From Rhineura floridana (lineage: Eukaryota; Chordata; Lepidosauria; Squamata; Rhineuridae): a stretch of DNA of 64,000 bases. The notes below the pieces were generated by a model that worked only from the letters and a program-made list of their open reading frames with translations, did no database searches and was not told the origin of the DNA. The position numbers and the translations under genes are program-made. This document shows positions 32,511-44,690 of this stretch, one piece after another. Positions within the stretch are counted from its first letter, which is position 1; each line of letters opens with the position of its first letter. The DNA is taken from positions 47,087,399 to 47,151,398 of the forward strand of contig NC_084481.1 in the NCBI RefSeq assembly GCF_030035675.1, in the 5' to 3' direction.

Positions 32511-33109
32511 TTTTAAAAGTGATGTCACATGTCGGCCATGTGCTCCGTCATATGATGGAATCCTTTCTGCAAAACAGTGATGGTCTAGACTAGAGGCACT
32601 CCATGTCTAAGTTGGGATAGTGAGTGCTACTCATGATTGTGAGTGCTGCTGTTTGTGTTCTTGTCATTTTTCTGCTGTTTTCAATTGGATAATATGTGTT
32701 TTTAATGGTTGGATCACTGTTCTTTTAACGTTTGCTTTTACATTTATAAGCCACTTTGAGCAACTCCTTTTGTGGAGGGGAAAAGCAGGGAACACCTTTT
32801 TAAAATAGATAAAAAGAATAAGTCCAATCTTTATGTACTGGCCTATGTTTTAATGACCTAGGAAGGACGGAAAGAACTCTGACAGAGATGATATAAAGAC
32901 CCTTTTATTTCCCACGGCTTTTCAATACTTTGCATATTGCTTTTATGCAGGTGGGGAGATAGCAATTGTGCTCAGGTCCTGCTTGAGGGCTTCCCACAGG
33001 CATGTGGTCAACCACTGTGAGAATTGGATACTGGACTAGATGGGCCACTGGCCTGATCCAGCAGGTCTCTTCTTATGTCCTTCTGTGACGTGGTTTTTTT
33101 TAAAATTCC
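32511..33109. other. L2-type tail and a CR1/L2-like 3' UTR piece
   Basis: 32,640-32,822 is a plus-strand L2 tail (ATTTATAAGCCACTTTGAGC, ending near AAAATAGATAAAAAG). 32,955-33,085 contains GGACTAGATGGGCCACTGGC and CTGATCCAGCAGG, a common reptile interspersed repeat. No gene. Confidence 0.55.
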
Positions 33110-33262
33110 TCTGACTGCTTCTATACTGCTCTTTTATATTACAATGTCCTGATGTTCTTGTTTTAATGTTTTTGTTTTAACATCTTTTACTGTGATTTTA
33201 GCTTCCTGTAAGCCACTCTGGGTACTTGCTGAAAGATGGGGAATAAAGCAAATAAATACATA
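33110..33262 (+). mobile_element. L2-type LINE 3' tail
   Basis: TCCTGTAAGCCACTCTGGGT, GATGGGGAATAAAGCAAATA. Confidence 0.65.
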
Positions 33263-34189
33263 CAATACGTTTATAACAAGGGGGAAATAATGTGTCCACA
33301 TTCAGAGCTGGTCCTTTAAAGTGGTGATGGAGAGCTGCCAATGCAATTTGCATCTCTCATGTAATACTTTAATAACGCCTTCCTTCGGGGGAAATGGCAA
33401 GTGCTTTTAAAACAGTAGCTCACTGAGCATCTCTGAGCCTCCGAGAGGTTGGCAGGAAAGTAATAAAAACTGCTAGACGAAAATACTAACTTTAGAGATG
33501 GGGAAATTCAGCAGAGTGTTTTACTTGAGAGCTGTTCTTGGCAAGCTTGGGTGGAGAAGCCTTTTCTGAATAATTTACTAAGCTTGAGGGGCACCAAGTA
33601 CAAACAGCAGTACTTCCCTTATAATGATCCTGAACCTGGAGCTGCTCAGAAGGAAGTTGTTTATCTCCTAACACACATGCACTCAACAGGGAGCCTCTTA
33701 AACTTTGAACATCTCACCTTCAGTTTTCTTTGGCTTCTTTCTGTCAGGCCTTAGGAAGCTCCCTTCTAGCATGATTTTAATCCGAGAACTATCTTGAGCT
33801 AAAGATCTGCCCACCCCCACCCCAGCTTCCATGAACCTGTCTTTCCAACTATTCATGTCTCTGACCTGAACAGCAGCGTGAGGCAGAAGTGACACACAAT
33901 TCAGCAAAGCAGCTGGTGAACCAACTGGTACAGCAGATCATTGTGGTGGGGTGGGAACAATAAGAACAGCAGCTTTGCTCTCTTTGTGAAGACAGAAACC
34001 TGTGTGTGAGAGAGAACTGCCAGTTGGTGGTTCCTTCATATGCATCCAACATACTGGAGAAAATATGAACAATACAATTATAGGAGAAAATGCACCCTCT
34101 TTCCCCCCCCAGACTGTGGGTGGTACCCAGTGTTCCTGTTCCACTCAGTATATCTGAGAGACCTTCTTCCCTACAGACCTTCTTGGGTT
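33263..34189. other. no gene recognised
   Basis: Overlapping minus-strand frames near 33,849-34,259 show no host domain. No repeat named. Confidence 0.45.
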
Positions 34190-34516
34190 TTAAAATCAGC
34201 AGAGGGAGGCCTCTTGGTAGTCCCACCACTCTCAGTCTAGGGGTAGTGGCAGCCCTCAAGAGAGCATTTTTCTGGGGCAGCCCCTAAGTTGTGGAATTCC
34301 CTCCCTATAGAAGTGCACCTGGCACTATTACTATACAGTTTTCGACAAATGCTGAAGACACACCTCTTCAACCTGGCCTTGGACACCTGAGATGTGTGTT
34401 TTCATGACCCACCCTATTCCTGTGACTGTAATTTGTTTTTAACACTGGGTTTAAAATTATTGTAATTCACCCTGGGACCTGCTGGTGAATGTCAGTAAAT
34501 GTAATAACAAATAATA
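34190..34516 (+). mobile_element. L2-type LINE 3' end
   Basis: Decayed ORF2 C-terminus (GSPKLWNSLPIE and FRQMLKTHLFNL in translation), then a 3' UTR ending in GTAATAACAAATAATA. Confidence 0.8.
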
Positions 34517-34554
34517 CTGCTGAACACTTTTCTCTTTTGGGGGCCTATCCAGAC

Positions 34555-34735
34555 ACATGTGTTTTATTGTTTTCATATGTTTCTTTTTTTCAGATTTTTA
34601 AAATATGTTTTAACAGTTTTTAAATACCTTTTTATTTTATCTTAATTGTATTTTTCTTTTTATACATGTGTTTGCTGCCCAGGGCCACTGGAAGAGGAAG
34701 GGCAGGATATAAATGGAATAAAACAAATCAAACAA
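34555..34735 (+). mobile_element. L2-type LINE 3' tail
   Basis: TGCTGCCCAGGGCCACTGG, AGGGCAGGATATAAATGGAA, then AAACAAATC repeats. Confidence 0.65.
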
Positions 34736-35344
34736 AGCTGTCTAAGTTGGTGGTCATCCCTACATCTTGTGAGAGTGAATTCCATAGATTTAAATATGCA
34801 TTTCTTTTTCTTTTTTGTCTGGCCTGCTGGTGAACTGCAGCGTCACTAAATATTTACAATGTGTAAGAAAACTTATACCCCTGTCTATCGTGCCCCAAAC
34901 ATCTTCCTCTTTCGTTTATCTGGAGCAGTCCCCACTAGGGTTGCCAGGTCAGAAGCATCCCAAAGCGTGAGAGTTCAGGGGCAGTACCTAGTGATGTCAT
35001 GGGGCAGGTCATAGTGATGTCACAGGGATGGGTTGTAGTGATGTCACAGGGGCAGGCCCAAGTGATGTCATTAAGCATGACACAATAAGCATCAACCACA
35101 GTTGCTTGGAGCATACAATTGAAACAAAAACGTTTCTCTGACTGGAAATTAAAATAGAAATCTTAGCTGATAGATAGAGCCTGGGTAGGAAACATTTAAT
35201 CGAGCCTACTTGATTCTGGCAAGAAGGATTTAAGTGCCCTTGGGCTAGCTGAGTCACCAGAAGGCCACTGTAGGAAGAAAGGAGCCTAGTGTTGTGGAGA
35301 TGTTAGATAGGAGCACTCAGGAGTAAAGATGGATGGCGGCTATT

Positions 35345-35430
35345 CTAAACACACTTACTAAACCCCATAGAACTCAATAGGATTTACTTCTGAGTATATA
35401 TGGTTTGGATTGTGCTGTTGGTAAAGCTTG
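35345..35430. repeat. foldback repeat family D
   Basis: AACTCAATAGGATTTACTTC, TGAGTATATATGG and GGATTGTGCTG. Confidence 0.55.
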
Positions 35431-36089
35431 ACTGGGGATCCTCTGCAAAGATATCCATATCAAAGCAGGGTTGGCAACCCCTTGCCTGGAATGCTCTGCC
35501 CGTACCTTTCAACATGGCTGCTCCAAGCTTCTTTACAGATTTGACTCTTCACTTCTGGAAGAGGTCTGAGAAATGAATAAGAGTAAGAAGATTTTCTACC
35601 CTTTTCTGTCTACTTTGTGGGCTGCTATAAACTCACTTTGACAGCAAACCCAATTCCAGTGAGTAATAATTAACAGAGCGAAAACACACATGGTTTGATC
35701 TATGTTCATAGGCAGCAGCTTGGGAACATCAACAATTATAGCCACACTTCCCAATATGTGAATTCTCTTTTGCCACTATTGGGCAAGAAACAAACCATCA
35801 TGCAACCAATGAGGTGCATCATCAGTGGGTTTAAGGGTGTTGAGCTGAGCACATGGAACCACTGTTGTTGCTTCTGTGGATGTAAGGGAGTGAGGTTAAA
35901 AGTAAATGAAACACACACAGAAAAATAAAAATAAAAGACAGTGATGATTTCGTAAATAAAATACCATACCAACAACGACAAAATTCCTATGAGTAAGGAA
36001 GAACACTCAACATCCCGCAACCAGTTAGGATTCTTAACCAAAAACCTGGTACCCAGTCAGCCAAGGTCACAGAAATTCCCCATGCAGCG

Positions 36090-36582
36090 CAACCTAACTC
36101 AGGGGCTGGAGTTAGTGTAGAATGCTGTGGCACAATTGCTGACAAGAGTGAGACCCTATCAGCACATAATACCTCTGCTCTGAAATCTGCACTGGTCATT
36201 GATTTGCTACCAGGCCAAGTTCAAGGTGTGCTTTCAATGCTATGGATGCCACATAGTACACTTGTTCTGCTCTTGTAAGAAATCAGTCCTTTAGTGTGGC
36301 AGCACCTACGCTTTGAAACTCCCTGCCTATAGGCAGATACCTTCATTGTACTATTTTCAATACCTACTAAAAATATTCTTGTTTAGGCAAGCCTATCCAG
36401 GCATGTAGAAGCGATTATTTTTATCTGTTTTTAACTCATTGTTGGTTTTATTATTTTGAATATTTTAAATACCTGTCTTTAACTGTTTTGCCAATAGTTT
36501 TATTGCTTTAATTCCTTCTGTAAACCTCTTTTAGGTTTTTTACAGTAAAGCAGTATATAAATGTTGTAAATAAAATACATAA
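36090..36582 (+). mobile_element. L2-type LINE 3' part
   Basis: Decayed ORF2 (LQNAVAQLLTRVR, then CYQAKFKVCFQCYG in translation) and a 3' UTR ending GCAGTATATAAATGTTGTAA. Confidence 0.8.
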
Positions 36583-36623
36583 ATTAATTTTGGAGTCACT
36601 GTGGCCCTTGGGTCTCTTTCCTT

Positions 36624-36788
36624 TTTTATACTGAGTCAGGCCATTTGGTACCATCTAGTTCAGTACTGGTGACATGGACTAGCATTGGCTCTCCAGGATT
36701 CCAGGCAATAGTCTTTTCCAGAATTTGAATTTTGGACCTTTGCATGCAAAGCATGTGCCCTACCACTGAGCTACAGCCCTTCCCCTGT
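36624..36788 (-). mobile_element. tRNA-derived SINE, family S1
   Basis: Reversed head GCTGTAGCTCAGTGGTAGGG at the right, and a diverged body with ATACTGAGTCAGGCCATTTG on the plus strand at the left. Confidence 0.8.
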
Positions 36789-36850
36789 TTAAAGAAGTAT
36801 CTTTTAAAATTATTCTTTTCAATTCACTAATGAATGCATATCATACCTAG

Positions 36851-37018
36851 GGCAGATCCACACTATGCATTTAAACCACATTCAACATACATTTGAAGCA
36901 CATGAATCATACCACAGAATGCTGGGAACTGTAGTTTGTTAAGAGGGGTGGGAACTATAAATGTGAGGGGGAAACTACACTTTCCAGGATTCTTTAGGGG
37001 ATGTCATGTGCTTTAAAT
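36851..37018. mobile_element. foldback DNA transposon, family E, short copy
   Basis: CACACTATGCATTTAAACC, GCTGGGAACTGTAGTTTGTT, and the returning arm AACTACACTTTCCAGGATTC. The right terminus is lost. Confidence 0.7.
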
Positions 37019-37087
37019 GAAGAAATATTTATATAAGCATGACTGTCAAAGATGTTTATTATTTACACAAGCTGTAAAGATATTTGT

Positions 37088-37170
37088 AGTACAATCCTAT
37101 GTTTGTTTACTCAGAAGCAAGTCTCAATTTATTCAGTGGGACTTACTCAAACAGGGAAGAGTGCACAGAA
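37088..37170. repeat. foldback repeat family D
   Basis: GTACAATCCTATGTTTG, TTTACTCAGAAGCAAGTCTC, TTCAGTGGGACTTACTC. Confidence 0.6.
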
Positions 37171-37579
37171 CTGCAGTCTCAAGTGATAAGGAACACTCAC
37201 CCAACCCAAAATTCGGAATCATGCCACTTTAAGCTGTTTTGCAACTGTTTATACTTTTTATGGTTATTGGATTTTAAAGGGATTTATTTCTTGTTGTGAG
37301 CTGCCTTGGTTTCCAGTCGGCAATCCTACCTCACAGGGTTGTTGGGAAGACTACACACACATGAGATGTAAAAATACATAGACCCCATATAATAGTTTAC
37401 TGTCAAAATGAGTTGGTCATTGCAGAACATTTTTTAAAAAATAAATAAAATCAGTATTAGTTTCCTACATAATAGAAGCAGTGATATCTATGTAAACCCT
37501 GCCTAATTGCTTTAAAAATAGAATTGGAGGGGGACAGAAGGCTTTACAACACAAACACAATCCTTTGCTATGTTAATTT

Positions 37580-37672
37580 ACAGCACAATCCTAACCATGT
37601 CTACTCAAAAGTAAGTCCTATTGAATTCAATGGGGTCTACTCTGGGTATGTGGGATTAGCATTGCAGCTTTA
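37580..37672. repeat. foldback repeat family D
   Basis: GCACAATCCTAACCATG, TCTACTCAAAAGTAAGTCC, ATTCAATGGGGTCTACTC. This is the clearest palindrome of the family here. Confidence 0.65.
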
Positions 37673-38186
37673 CTCCCAGAAAAGCAAGTTTTGGATTAAA
37701 GCTTCATATTGGGAAGGTTTTCAAAACACTGCCATCTCAACAGCTCAGGAAAATTAAACTCGTTTGACTCGTGAACACAAGAGAAAAAAAGACTTGGTAC
37801 TGCTGAAAGTTATATATTTACTGAGTTTATGAGATTTTCAGATAAACAGGAAAAAACAAGTTTTCTACCTTTGCAATGGAGTCTAAGGACTGCCTGGAGG
37901 GCCAGAAATCCCTTGTCAATCACAACCCTGACTTCGCTTATTGGCTACAAACCTGAAAGGGCAGGGTTAGAGCAGCCAGCTAAGAGATTATTTCACAGAA
38001 GTTGCGGGGGGGATGGCTGATGTTTTGGTGTATATCTCGAGAACCAATCCACCTAGAAACTTGTTTTTTAAAAAAATGAAAGCTGAGAGTACCAAGATTA
38101 AGCTGACTCACCTGGAGACCCAGAGAGACCAACAAAATTTGGAGTCTCTGGCCAAAAACCGGACATCTGGCAACCCTAGTCACCAC

Positions 38187-38612
38187 ATGGCCCCTCTGAG
38201 AACCTTTGAGAACAGGCACACTGGGAAATAATGGCTGCTTTCACACTGCATAAAAATGCGTTTTCCAGTACTCTGTTAAATATAAGTCCTATGCGAGTAT
38301 TCACCTTCACATGATTCTAGTTATGTGTGGTTGGGTGTGCCACGCTCTCTGGTCCTCCCCCCTGTCATGCTCCCTTTTGCTTATTCCTGTGGCCTTCCAT
38401 CTGCAATCAGGGCTCCAAATTATGTGGGAAGCCTCTGTGGGCACTACAGATGATAAGAAAGTCCTTTCTCTGCCTGAGGCATGTTCACTCTATGTGTGCA
38501 GAATGGCTTAAGATGCTTACTTATGCCTGAATCAGAAGCCAGCATGGCTGTCTTTCTTAAGACTGGGCAACATAGTCTGATACTGTAACCAAGGAAATGA
38601 TGCAAACCTGAG
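38187..38612. other. no gene recognised
   Basis: Nothing recognisable. Confidence 0.5.
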
Positions 38613-38788
38613 CTGCACACATACCATACATTTATAGCACAGTTAAAGCACATGGCTTCCCTCAAACAATCCTGGGAACTGTAGTTTACTCTTCACAGAA
38701 CTACAATTCCCAGTACCCTCAACAAATGACAGTTCCCAGGATATTCTGAGGAAAAGTAATGTGCTTTAAATGTATGCTGTGTATGCAG
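38613..38788. mobile_element. foldback DNA transposon, family E, 176-bp copy
   Basis: CATACATTTATAGCACAGTT and, reversed, CATACATTTAAAGCACATTA form the outer arms, with AACTGTAGTTTACTC inside. Confidence 0.75.
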
Positions 38789-40421
38789 TCCTATTCTCAG
38801 CCTAACAGCAGTCCAGAGTAAGTTAATAGTTTGTTTTGTTTCTGATCCCGTACCTTTCTGATTCACCATACTAATTTTTTTTCACTGGATTTGTATTGTG
38901 ACACACCGACTTACACAGAAGTCTACCATTCTACTAAAATTACAGAAATACCCTATTCCAGTTCCTGGAGTAACAGTTGGAAGTATTGCAAAAGCATGAG
39001 CTAGAGATCTGTATGCAGTTGCCATGGCGATTAAAGTTCCCAGCTGGCTTAGATGTGGACCTCCATAACTCAAAGAATTGTGGCAACGTTACCTAAGAGT
39101 CTATTCAACAATCACTACTAGGTTATGCCAGGTAAAATTATAGACGAAGCTCTACGTCATTCCTGTTGTCTGCCACAGCATGTTGAGTAAAGAACAGAAC
39201 AAGAGTTGTGTTTAGATTGATTTTTCTTTGTATATATGTTTTGAGGTTTGGGAGTAGGTGCCCTTTCAACTCTGTGCACAGAGATCAAGGTGCCAGTTCT
39301 GCCTGGTAATGTTGGGGGTGCGGCAAACAGCACAATCCTGCTCCTGCCTTCATTTCTTCACTCTTATCTACTACTGAGCAAACCTGATACTCTAATTCAG
39401 TTTCTTTTCTCTCTGTGCTTGAAATGCAATTTCTGTCTTTCCGTATTGTTGCTGTAAACAAATGTATATTTTTATTTGTGAGAGTGCAGTGCATATGTAC
39501 TTTGTAGAAATGCTACCATCTGCCACTTTGTTTAACATCTAGGGAGGGAGAACAAGAGTGAGTGAGTTCAGGGCATGGAAAGAAAAGTAAAGGAGCTTAT
39601 TTTTACTTTCTATGAACAACAGTGGGAGTAATTCTATAGCCAGGCAAGCAGAGTCACAAAAGTGCCAACTGCAACCTTCTTATATAAGGTATTAATTTAG
39701 TTCTTTCAGAACAGTTGCGCAAGTTGTAACTGGAGTTTTGTAACTAGTTCACAACTCTCCTTCCGCCCACTGAGAAAACAATATGTGCGGGTTTTGTTTT
39801 TTTAGCAGAACCTGGAAAATTTATTTGCTATGTGACAACTGGCCTACACCTCAAAGTTTGTTTTGTGTTAGCTGCTAAAACCATGGAACATATGACAGCT
39901 AGGTGTGACTTGGAAAAAGGTGTGAGCATGTATGTGACTTTTTGTAAGCATTTCCGTCAGTGACAAAAAGCACTTTTCCTTTCAACAATGGGGACACTAT
40001 GATGAATGAGGGAAGGGCAATAGTTGATCTTACTGGCTAAGGTCACCCATATGACCAGAAAAACTCAGGAAGTGTGCCTTACGAGGACATTGCCATGTAG
40101 CCAAGTCTGATTGATTACATAGCACCATAATGCCATCACATTCAGAATTTGAACTGAGATAATTTAGTGAGAGAGAGAAGCCCTGTATAAGGGTAACAAC
40201 TGGCACCAAAATGAACAACACACTGAAAGAACAGCTCCAAGGAGCCAAACATGCTCAGAGGTAAGGGAGTGTTTAGGAAACATTAAATCCCATTGAAAGC
40301 TCAGTTTTTGCCCTAAAGCTCCAAACAGATCCAGTACAGACTTAATGGTGTCACTTTGATGAGTTAAACCAAAGTCCTTTTGAACTAGACCCTGAAATAG
40401 GCTTTGAGTGTCAGGACTTAG
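38789..40421. other. no gene recognised
   Basis: A 1.6-kb stretch without a named repeat or coding signal. Confidence 0.5.
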
Positions 40422-40553
40422 CCCTAGAACAGAGCTTGGAAAAGTTACTTTTTAAAACTACAACTCCCATCAGCCCCAGCCAGCGTGGCCACTGAATTGG
40501 GCTGATGGGAGTTGTAGTTCAAAAAAGTAACTTTTCCAAGCTCTGCCCTAGAA
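40422..40553. mobile_element. 116-bp foldback element, family B, perfect target duplication
   Basis: The element 40,430-40,545 runs CAGAGCTTGGAAAAGTTAC to its exact reverse. Flanking octamers CCCTAGAA are identical on both sides, proving a discrete insertion. Confidence 0.95.
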
Positions 40554-41330
40554 TATCTGTGGTACTGTATGTATATGCCTTCAATAATGTTTTCCACAGC
40601 CACCACATATGCATTTGAAACTAGAGGACCTAGTTTCTGGGCCAAAGAGTATGGTTTCTCTGAGATCTAGCATCTTAGAAAGTAAATGGAACACCTAGAT
40701 GCTGAATGATAGACCCAGTGCGATTCCTCTGCTGTCTAGGGCAAAAATATGGTGAGAGATGGAATTAGATTGGGATGTGACTGAAACTCTCTTCATTGCT
40801 TTTAAGTGTTAAGAAAATACACATGGTAGTGATGGTGAAGCAGGATGAGTACACTAGCTTTGCCCCTTACTGTCATTACCATTTGAAGTGGGCAGCCTCC
40901 GGTACTCATGGAGGTTCCCCATGCATTTTGGAACTCTGATTTTCCAGAGTTCTAAAATGTGTGGGAAACTTATTTAAGCAGAGGAACCTCCCTGCTTCAG
41001 ACCTCCACCCTCTAACTCATGGAGGGCTGAAAACAGGACAAAGGTGACATGCTGGAAGGGGTAGGACATGGCAGCATGCCACTGCTCCCACATGATGGTG
41101 TACACATGGAGAATCTGAACACTTTTATAGGGCTCTAGATGGAATATTGGATGACTCTATTTGTACAGCATAGAATTTCATTTTGCTACTAATCTCCTAT
41201 GATAGTACTTGTATTGATTGACACAGCTTAGTGTAAAGGCCTTCCATCGCGTAGTATGCCACTCACTACCTTAGCACCTCTGACTCTCTGAGTGCTGTTC
41301 AAGCCACACAATATAACACGAAAAGCTAAT
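40554..41330. other. no gene recognised
   Basis: Nothing recognisable. Confidence 0.5.
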
Positions 41331-41484
41331 AATTTTTAAAGTCAATTTGTTGTTATGTGCCTTCAAGTGAATTACAACTATTTTTATACAGTTATATGCA
41401 TTGTTGTATGTATGGCTGGATAACCAGCCAGATGGGCGACTAATAAATTCAGTAAATAAATAAATAAAATAAATAAATATCTGT
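41331..41484 (+). repeat. RTE-like and L2-type tail pieces
   Basis: TTATGTGCCTTCAAGTGAAT resembles an RTE/BovB tail in reverse. CCAGATGGGCGACTAATAAA and an AATA microsatellite follow as a plus-strand L2 tail. Confidence 0.5.
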
Positions 41485-41527
41485 TTATGTGTTACTTTAG
41501 GAAATGTGGAATGTATATGCATATAAT

Positions 41528-42476
41528 CACGGGTGTCTAGGGTCCCGGGAAGGACTTAGACCCTTTACTTTTGGGGGAGCAGGGTCCCAATGTCTCCAGC
41601 ATCCTTTTCTGCTGATTAGAGCCAATCAGAGTGAAAGTGAACACTCTTCTCAGTAGCTAACACACTCCCCTTGTGTGCTGATTGGCTTCTAGGGATATTT
41701 GTGATTGTGAGAGAAGGTGCATGTGGGAGGGACTGAGGAGTGTGGAGATGATGAGGGACAGCAGGCAAGCAAGGGAAAATGGAAAAGGAGGCAGAGGAGG
41801 GAAGAACTTGGGCTGAAGGGAGTTTCTCTCTCTCTCTCTCTCTCTGTTGCACGGCCTCTGTTTGTTTGTTTGTTTGTTTGTTTGTTAACAACGATCTTAT
41901 TCTCAAGTCAGCAGCAAAAAAGGGGGCAGGCAGGAAGAGGCATGGTTTTGTTCCAGCCCAGACCCAAAAGTTGTAGGTGAGGAGGAGGGGAAAAGAGAAA
42001 AAAAGAGGGTGTGTGTGTGTTTGATGGTGTTTCAGCTTTTAATTATATATATATGTTGTATATGGTAAGGTGAAATGCAAATGAATGTGCCTGTGTGTGT
42101 GTGTGTGGTGTAGCCAGCACCAGAGGTTAGTATAAAGAATTTCCATGCTTAACTTTCCCCCTAAAACTCCTAAATGCAGTTGTTCTGAGTCTTAGTATGA
42201 CACCCAAGAAGGGAAACTCATCAAAGTTCTTTATCTTATGACATTAGTACATTAGCCCATGTACATGCACAGAAAATAGTAGACCTAGCTGAAAGGCAAC
42301 ACATACAGATCTGCATTGATTGTTGAAATGAATCAAAAAGGGAAAGTACTCCGAACAACTAAGAGACTGAAAGCTTATTTTATTGTTTAATCTTAGAAGG
42401 GGGTGTGGCTGTGGCTGTGAGAAGGCATGCTGTGACCACCATGAAGGGACCCTGTACTTCTGAATTTGCCACTATA
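41528..42476. mobile_element. longer relative of the 374-bp hAT family G
   Basis: The left end CACGGGTGTCTAGGGTCC and right end TGCCACTATATTACTG match, in opposite orientation, the termini of 56,426-56,799. GATTAGAGCCAATCAGAGTG and CTGATTGGCTTCTAGGGATA are shared inside. Extra internal sequence includes TC (41,827) and GTTT (41,862) microsatellites. No coding sequence. Confidence 0.65.
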
Positions 42477-42684
42477 TTACTGCAATATGTAATATTAAAT
42501 GTATAATACTGGATATAATAATACATATTATGTGTGAGAATTGTTCATATTTCTAGCAGAAGTGGGTAGGGAGAGATCAAGGAGCAAGATGGGAATTAGA
42601 AAAAAAAAGTGGAGAAGCTTGACACTAAGATTTTCAGAAAATTCCATCCCTAGTGCAGAGCAGAGATGATAAAGACTAGATCAG

Positions 42685-42805
42685 CCTCTCCCAGCTGAGT
42701 GCCCTCCACATGCTGTTGGACTACAATTCCATCACCCCTGACCATTGGGCTGGTAGAAGCTGGAGTTCAACAACAACTGGAGATTACCAGGCTGGGGAAG
42801 GTTGC
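42685..42805. repeat. foldback repeat family C
   Basis: GAGTGCCCTCCACATGCTGT, GGACTACAATTCCATCACCC, and a diverged right arm. Confidence 0.65.
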
Positions 42806-44349
42806 GCTAGATTTTTCTTTTTGGGGAGGCATCCAATCACAGCAAAGCGGGCAGCAGACCATGAAGAAAGTATGTATCTTTAGTTAGAGTTAAGAAGCTT
42901 CATAATCATGAAACATGAAAAGATCTTATAGATTATTTGTAGATATATCAATTGACAGGTGGACATATTAATTTTATAGATTAATTTCTATTCCATCCCA
43001 TAGATTATTGGCAGATGGCTTGATTGACAAATGTTTCCATTGTTTCATAAAGCTGCCTTCTTAAAACACATTTTGTGTATAATAACAATATGGCTCCCCC
43101 TCCCAAAAAAGGTCAGGCTCCTGACAAACATTGAAGTCTATATAAACCCAGCAATCAAGAAATAATGCTTAATTGTAACCACCGGGAAGTGTGAAAGAAA
43201 ACCCATTGGACACATTCAGACAATAACATTTATCTCTGTGTGCTCTGATCCACTGGGCACAAATAAGCAATAGTCCACCCAGGATGCTGCATAGGCAGTG
43301 CCGTGATATGGAAGTATGTTTGTATCCAGCACTCAGAGTTGACATGTGGTTCCTCAAACTAGATTTGCAATTGTCCGTATAGATCTAATGAGATAGTGGA
43401 TTGACTCAATTTTCCTTCCTCATTCCTTCCCATCAGTGAATAAGGGGATGGGGGGGGCTTGGATTCAGCCCCTGCTCCTTTGCATCCCAAACATGTGACC
43501 ACTGTCAACAGAGCTTTGTGAACTGCAGTGAGATGCATATATACAACAATGCAAAGGCAGAACACTGTTGGATGCCCATATCTCTGGATTTTGGGTGGGG
43601 TTGCCTCAGCAAATCACTATGTTTAACTGTACGTCATCATTTAATTTGTGAAGGAAGGGCAGCCTCTACAGCCTCCCAAAAGCAAACATATTGAAGAAAG
43701 ACTTGGGTTAATTTGTCAGCCACTTTATGAGAACAGCTAAATACATATCATTGGCATGCCACAGTGGAGATGAGAAAAATCCATTCTATTCTTAGGAACA
43801 GTGGCTTAATCAGAAGCAACTGTATTCTTTTTAAAAGGCACATGTCAACATGTGGAATGTGCACTGTGGAAAAAATAATTGCACAAATTAAATGGTACTC
43901 AAGGAGAAAAATGAAACAAACAAAAACCCAAAACCTTCTAGGCCTGAAGCTCATATCTATAATGAATGGAGGCAGACGGGTAGCACCAGATATGCAAATT
44001 AAAATACATTGATTTAATATAGTTATGGATTTGACTCTAGAGCAGCTGAGCCTCCAAAAAACACATGAAAAACAAAAGAGAAGCATAGTAAGGCTGACTC
44101 CTGAACGGAATTAGCTCTTGACAGACTTATCTCTGAAAGGATGCTTCTCAAGGCACTTGGCATATTTGGTACAAACAGGCTCACTGCAACATTACATGGA
44201 CAAAAACATGAGGGACACTCTTGCGTATGAGTCGGTGGGACTAGGGACAGGGTCTGGCAGCCTAGTGGTGTGATACGGTGGTGGACAACAGCAGGACCAA
44301 CACTCTCCAGAGCAAAACATGTGCAATTAGAAAGCAAGAACCAGAAGTA
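42806..44349. other. no gene recognised
   Basis: A 112-codon minus-strand frame at 43,748-44,086 and a 104-codon one at 44,023-44,337 have no domain I recognise and are probably accidental. No repeat named. Confidence 0.45.
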
Positions 44350-44690
44350 TTACTCATTTATTGGGTTTCTTTCCTGCTTTTCACCATAAGGTCCCAGTGC
44401 GAGTTAGAGGAATATAAAACCACATGATGAAAATAAGTTCAAACAATTGACAAGCAAAAGAATAGGGTCGGTTCTAAAAATGTGCATCTCAGGCATCAAA
44501 GGTCAGGGTAAAGAGGTGTGTCTCCAGCCCACAACGAAAGCTATACAATGGAGGTGCGAGATGTGCTACTGTGGGAAGGGAATCCCACAGCTTGGGGGCT
44601 GCCACAGAGAATGCGCCCACTCCCAGGTATCCACCCTCTGAACTTGTGAGCAGCGAGGCAGGCCACAAGCTGTAAGTCAAGTCAAATGCT
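44350..44690 (-). mobile_element. L2-type LINE 3' part
   Basis: The minus strand reads GAFSVAAPKLWDSLP and FRCGLETHLFTL, the L2 ORF2 C-terminus, followed by a tail at 44,350-44,420. Confidence 0.85.

Larger units (their letters stand above)
34928..38186. mobile_element. candidate 3.2-kb hAT element with nested repeats
   Basis: TAGGGTTGCCAGGT at 34,936 and ACATCTGGCAACCCTA ending at 38,178 are inverted termini. Flanking octamers GTCCCCAC (34,928) and GTCACCAC (38,179) agree at seven of eight bases, as for a hAT target duplication. Between them lie an L2 piece, an S1 SINE, a family E foldback and family D repeats, which would be later insertions. The left part has repeated GTGATGTCA motifs. 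No transposase is visible. The alternative is two unrelated partial copies that happen to face each other. Confidence 0.5.

Noticed and set aside
33849-34259. 136-codon minus-strand frame
   Set aside because: It runs antisense into an L2 remnant and has no recognisable domain.
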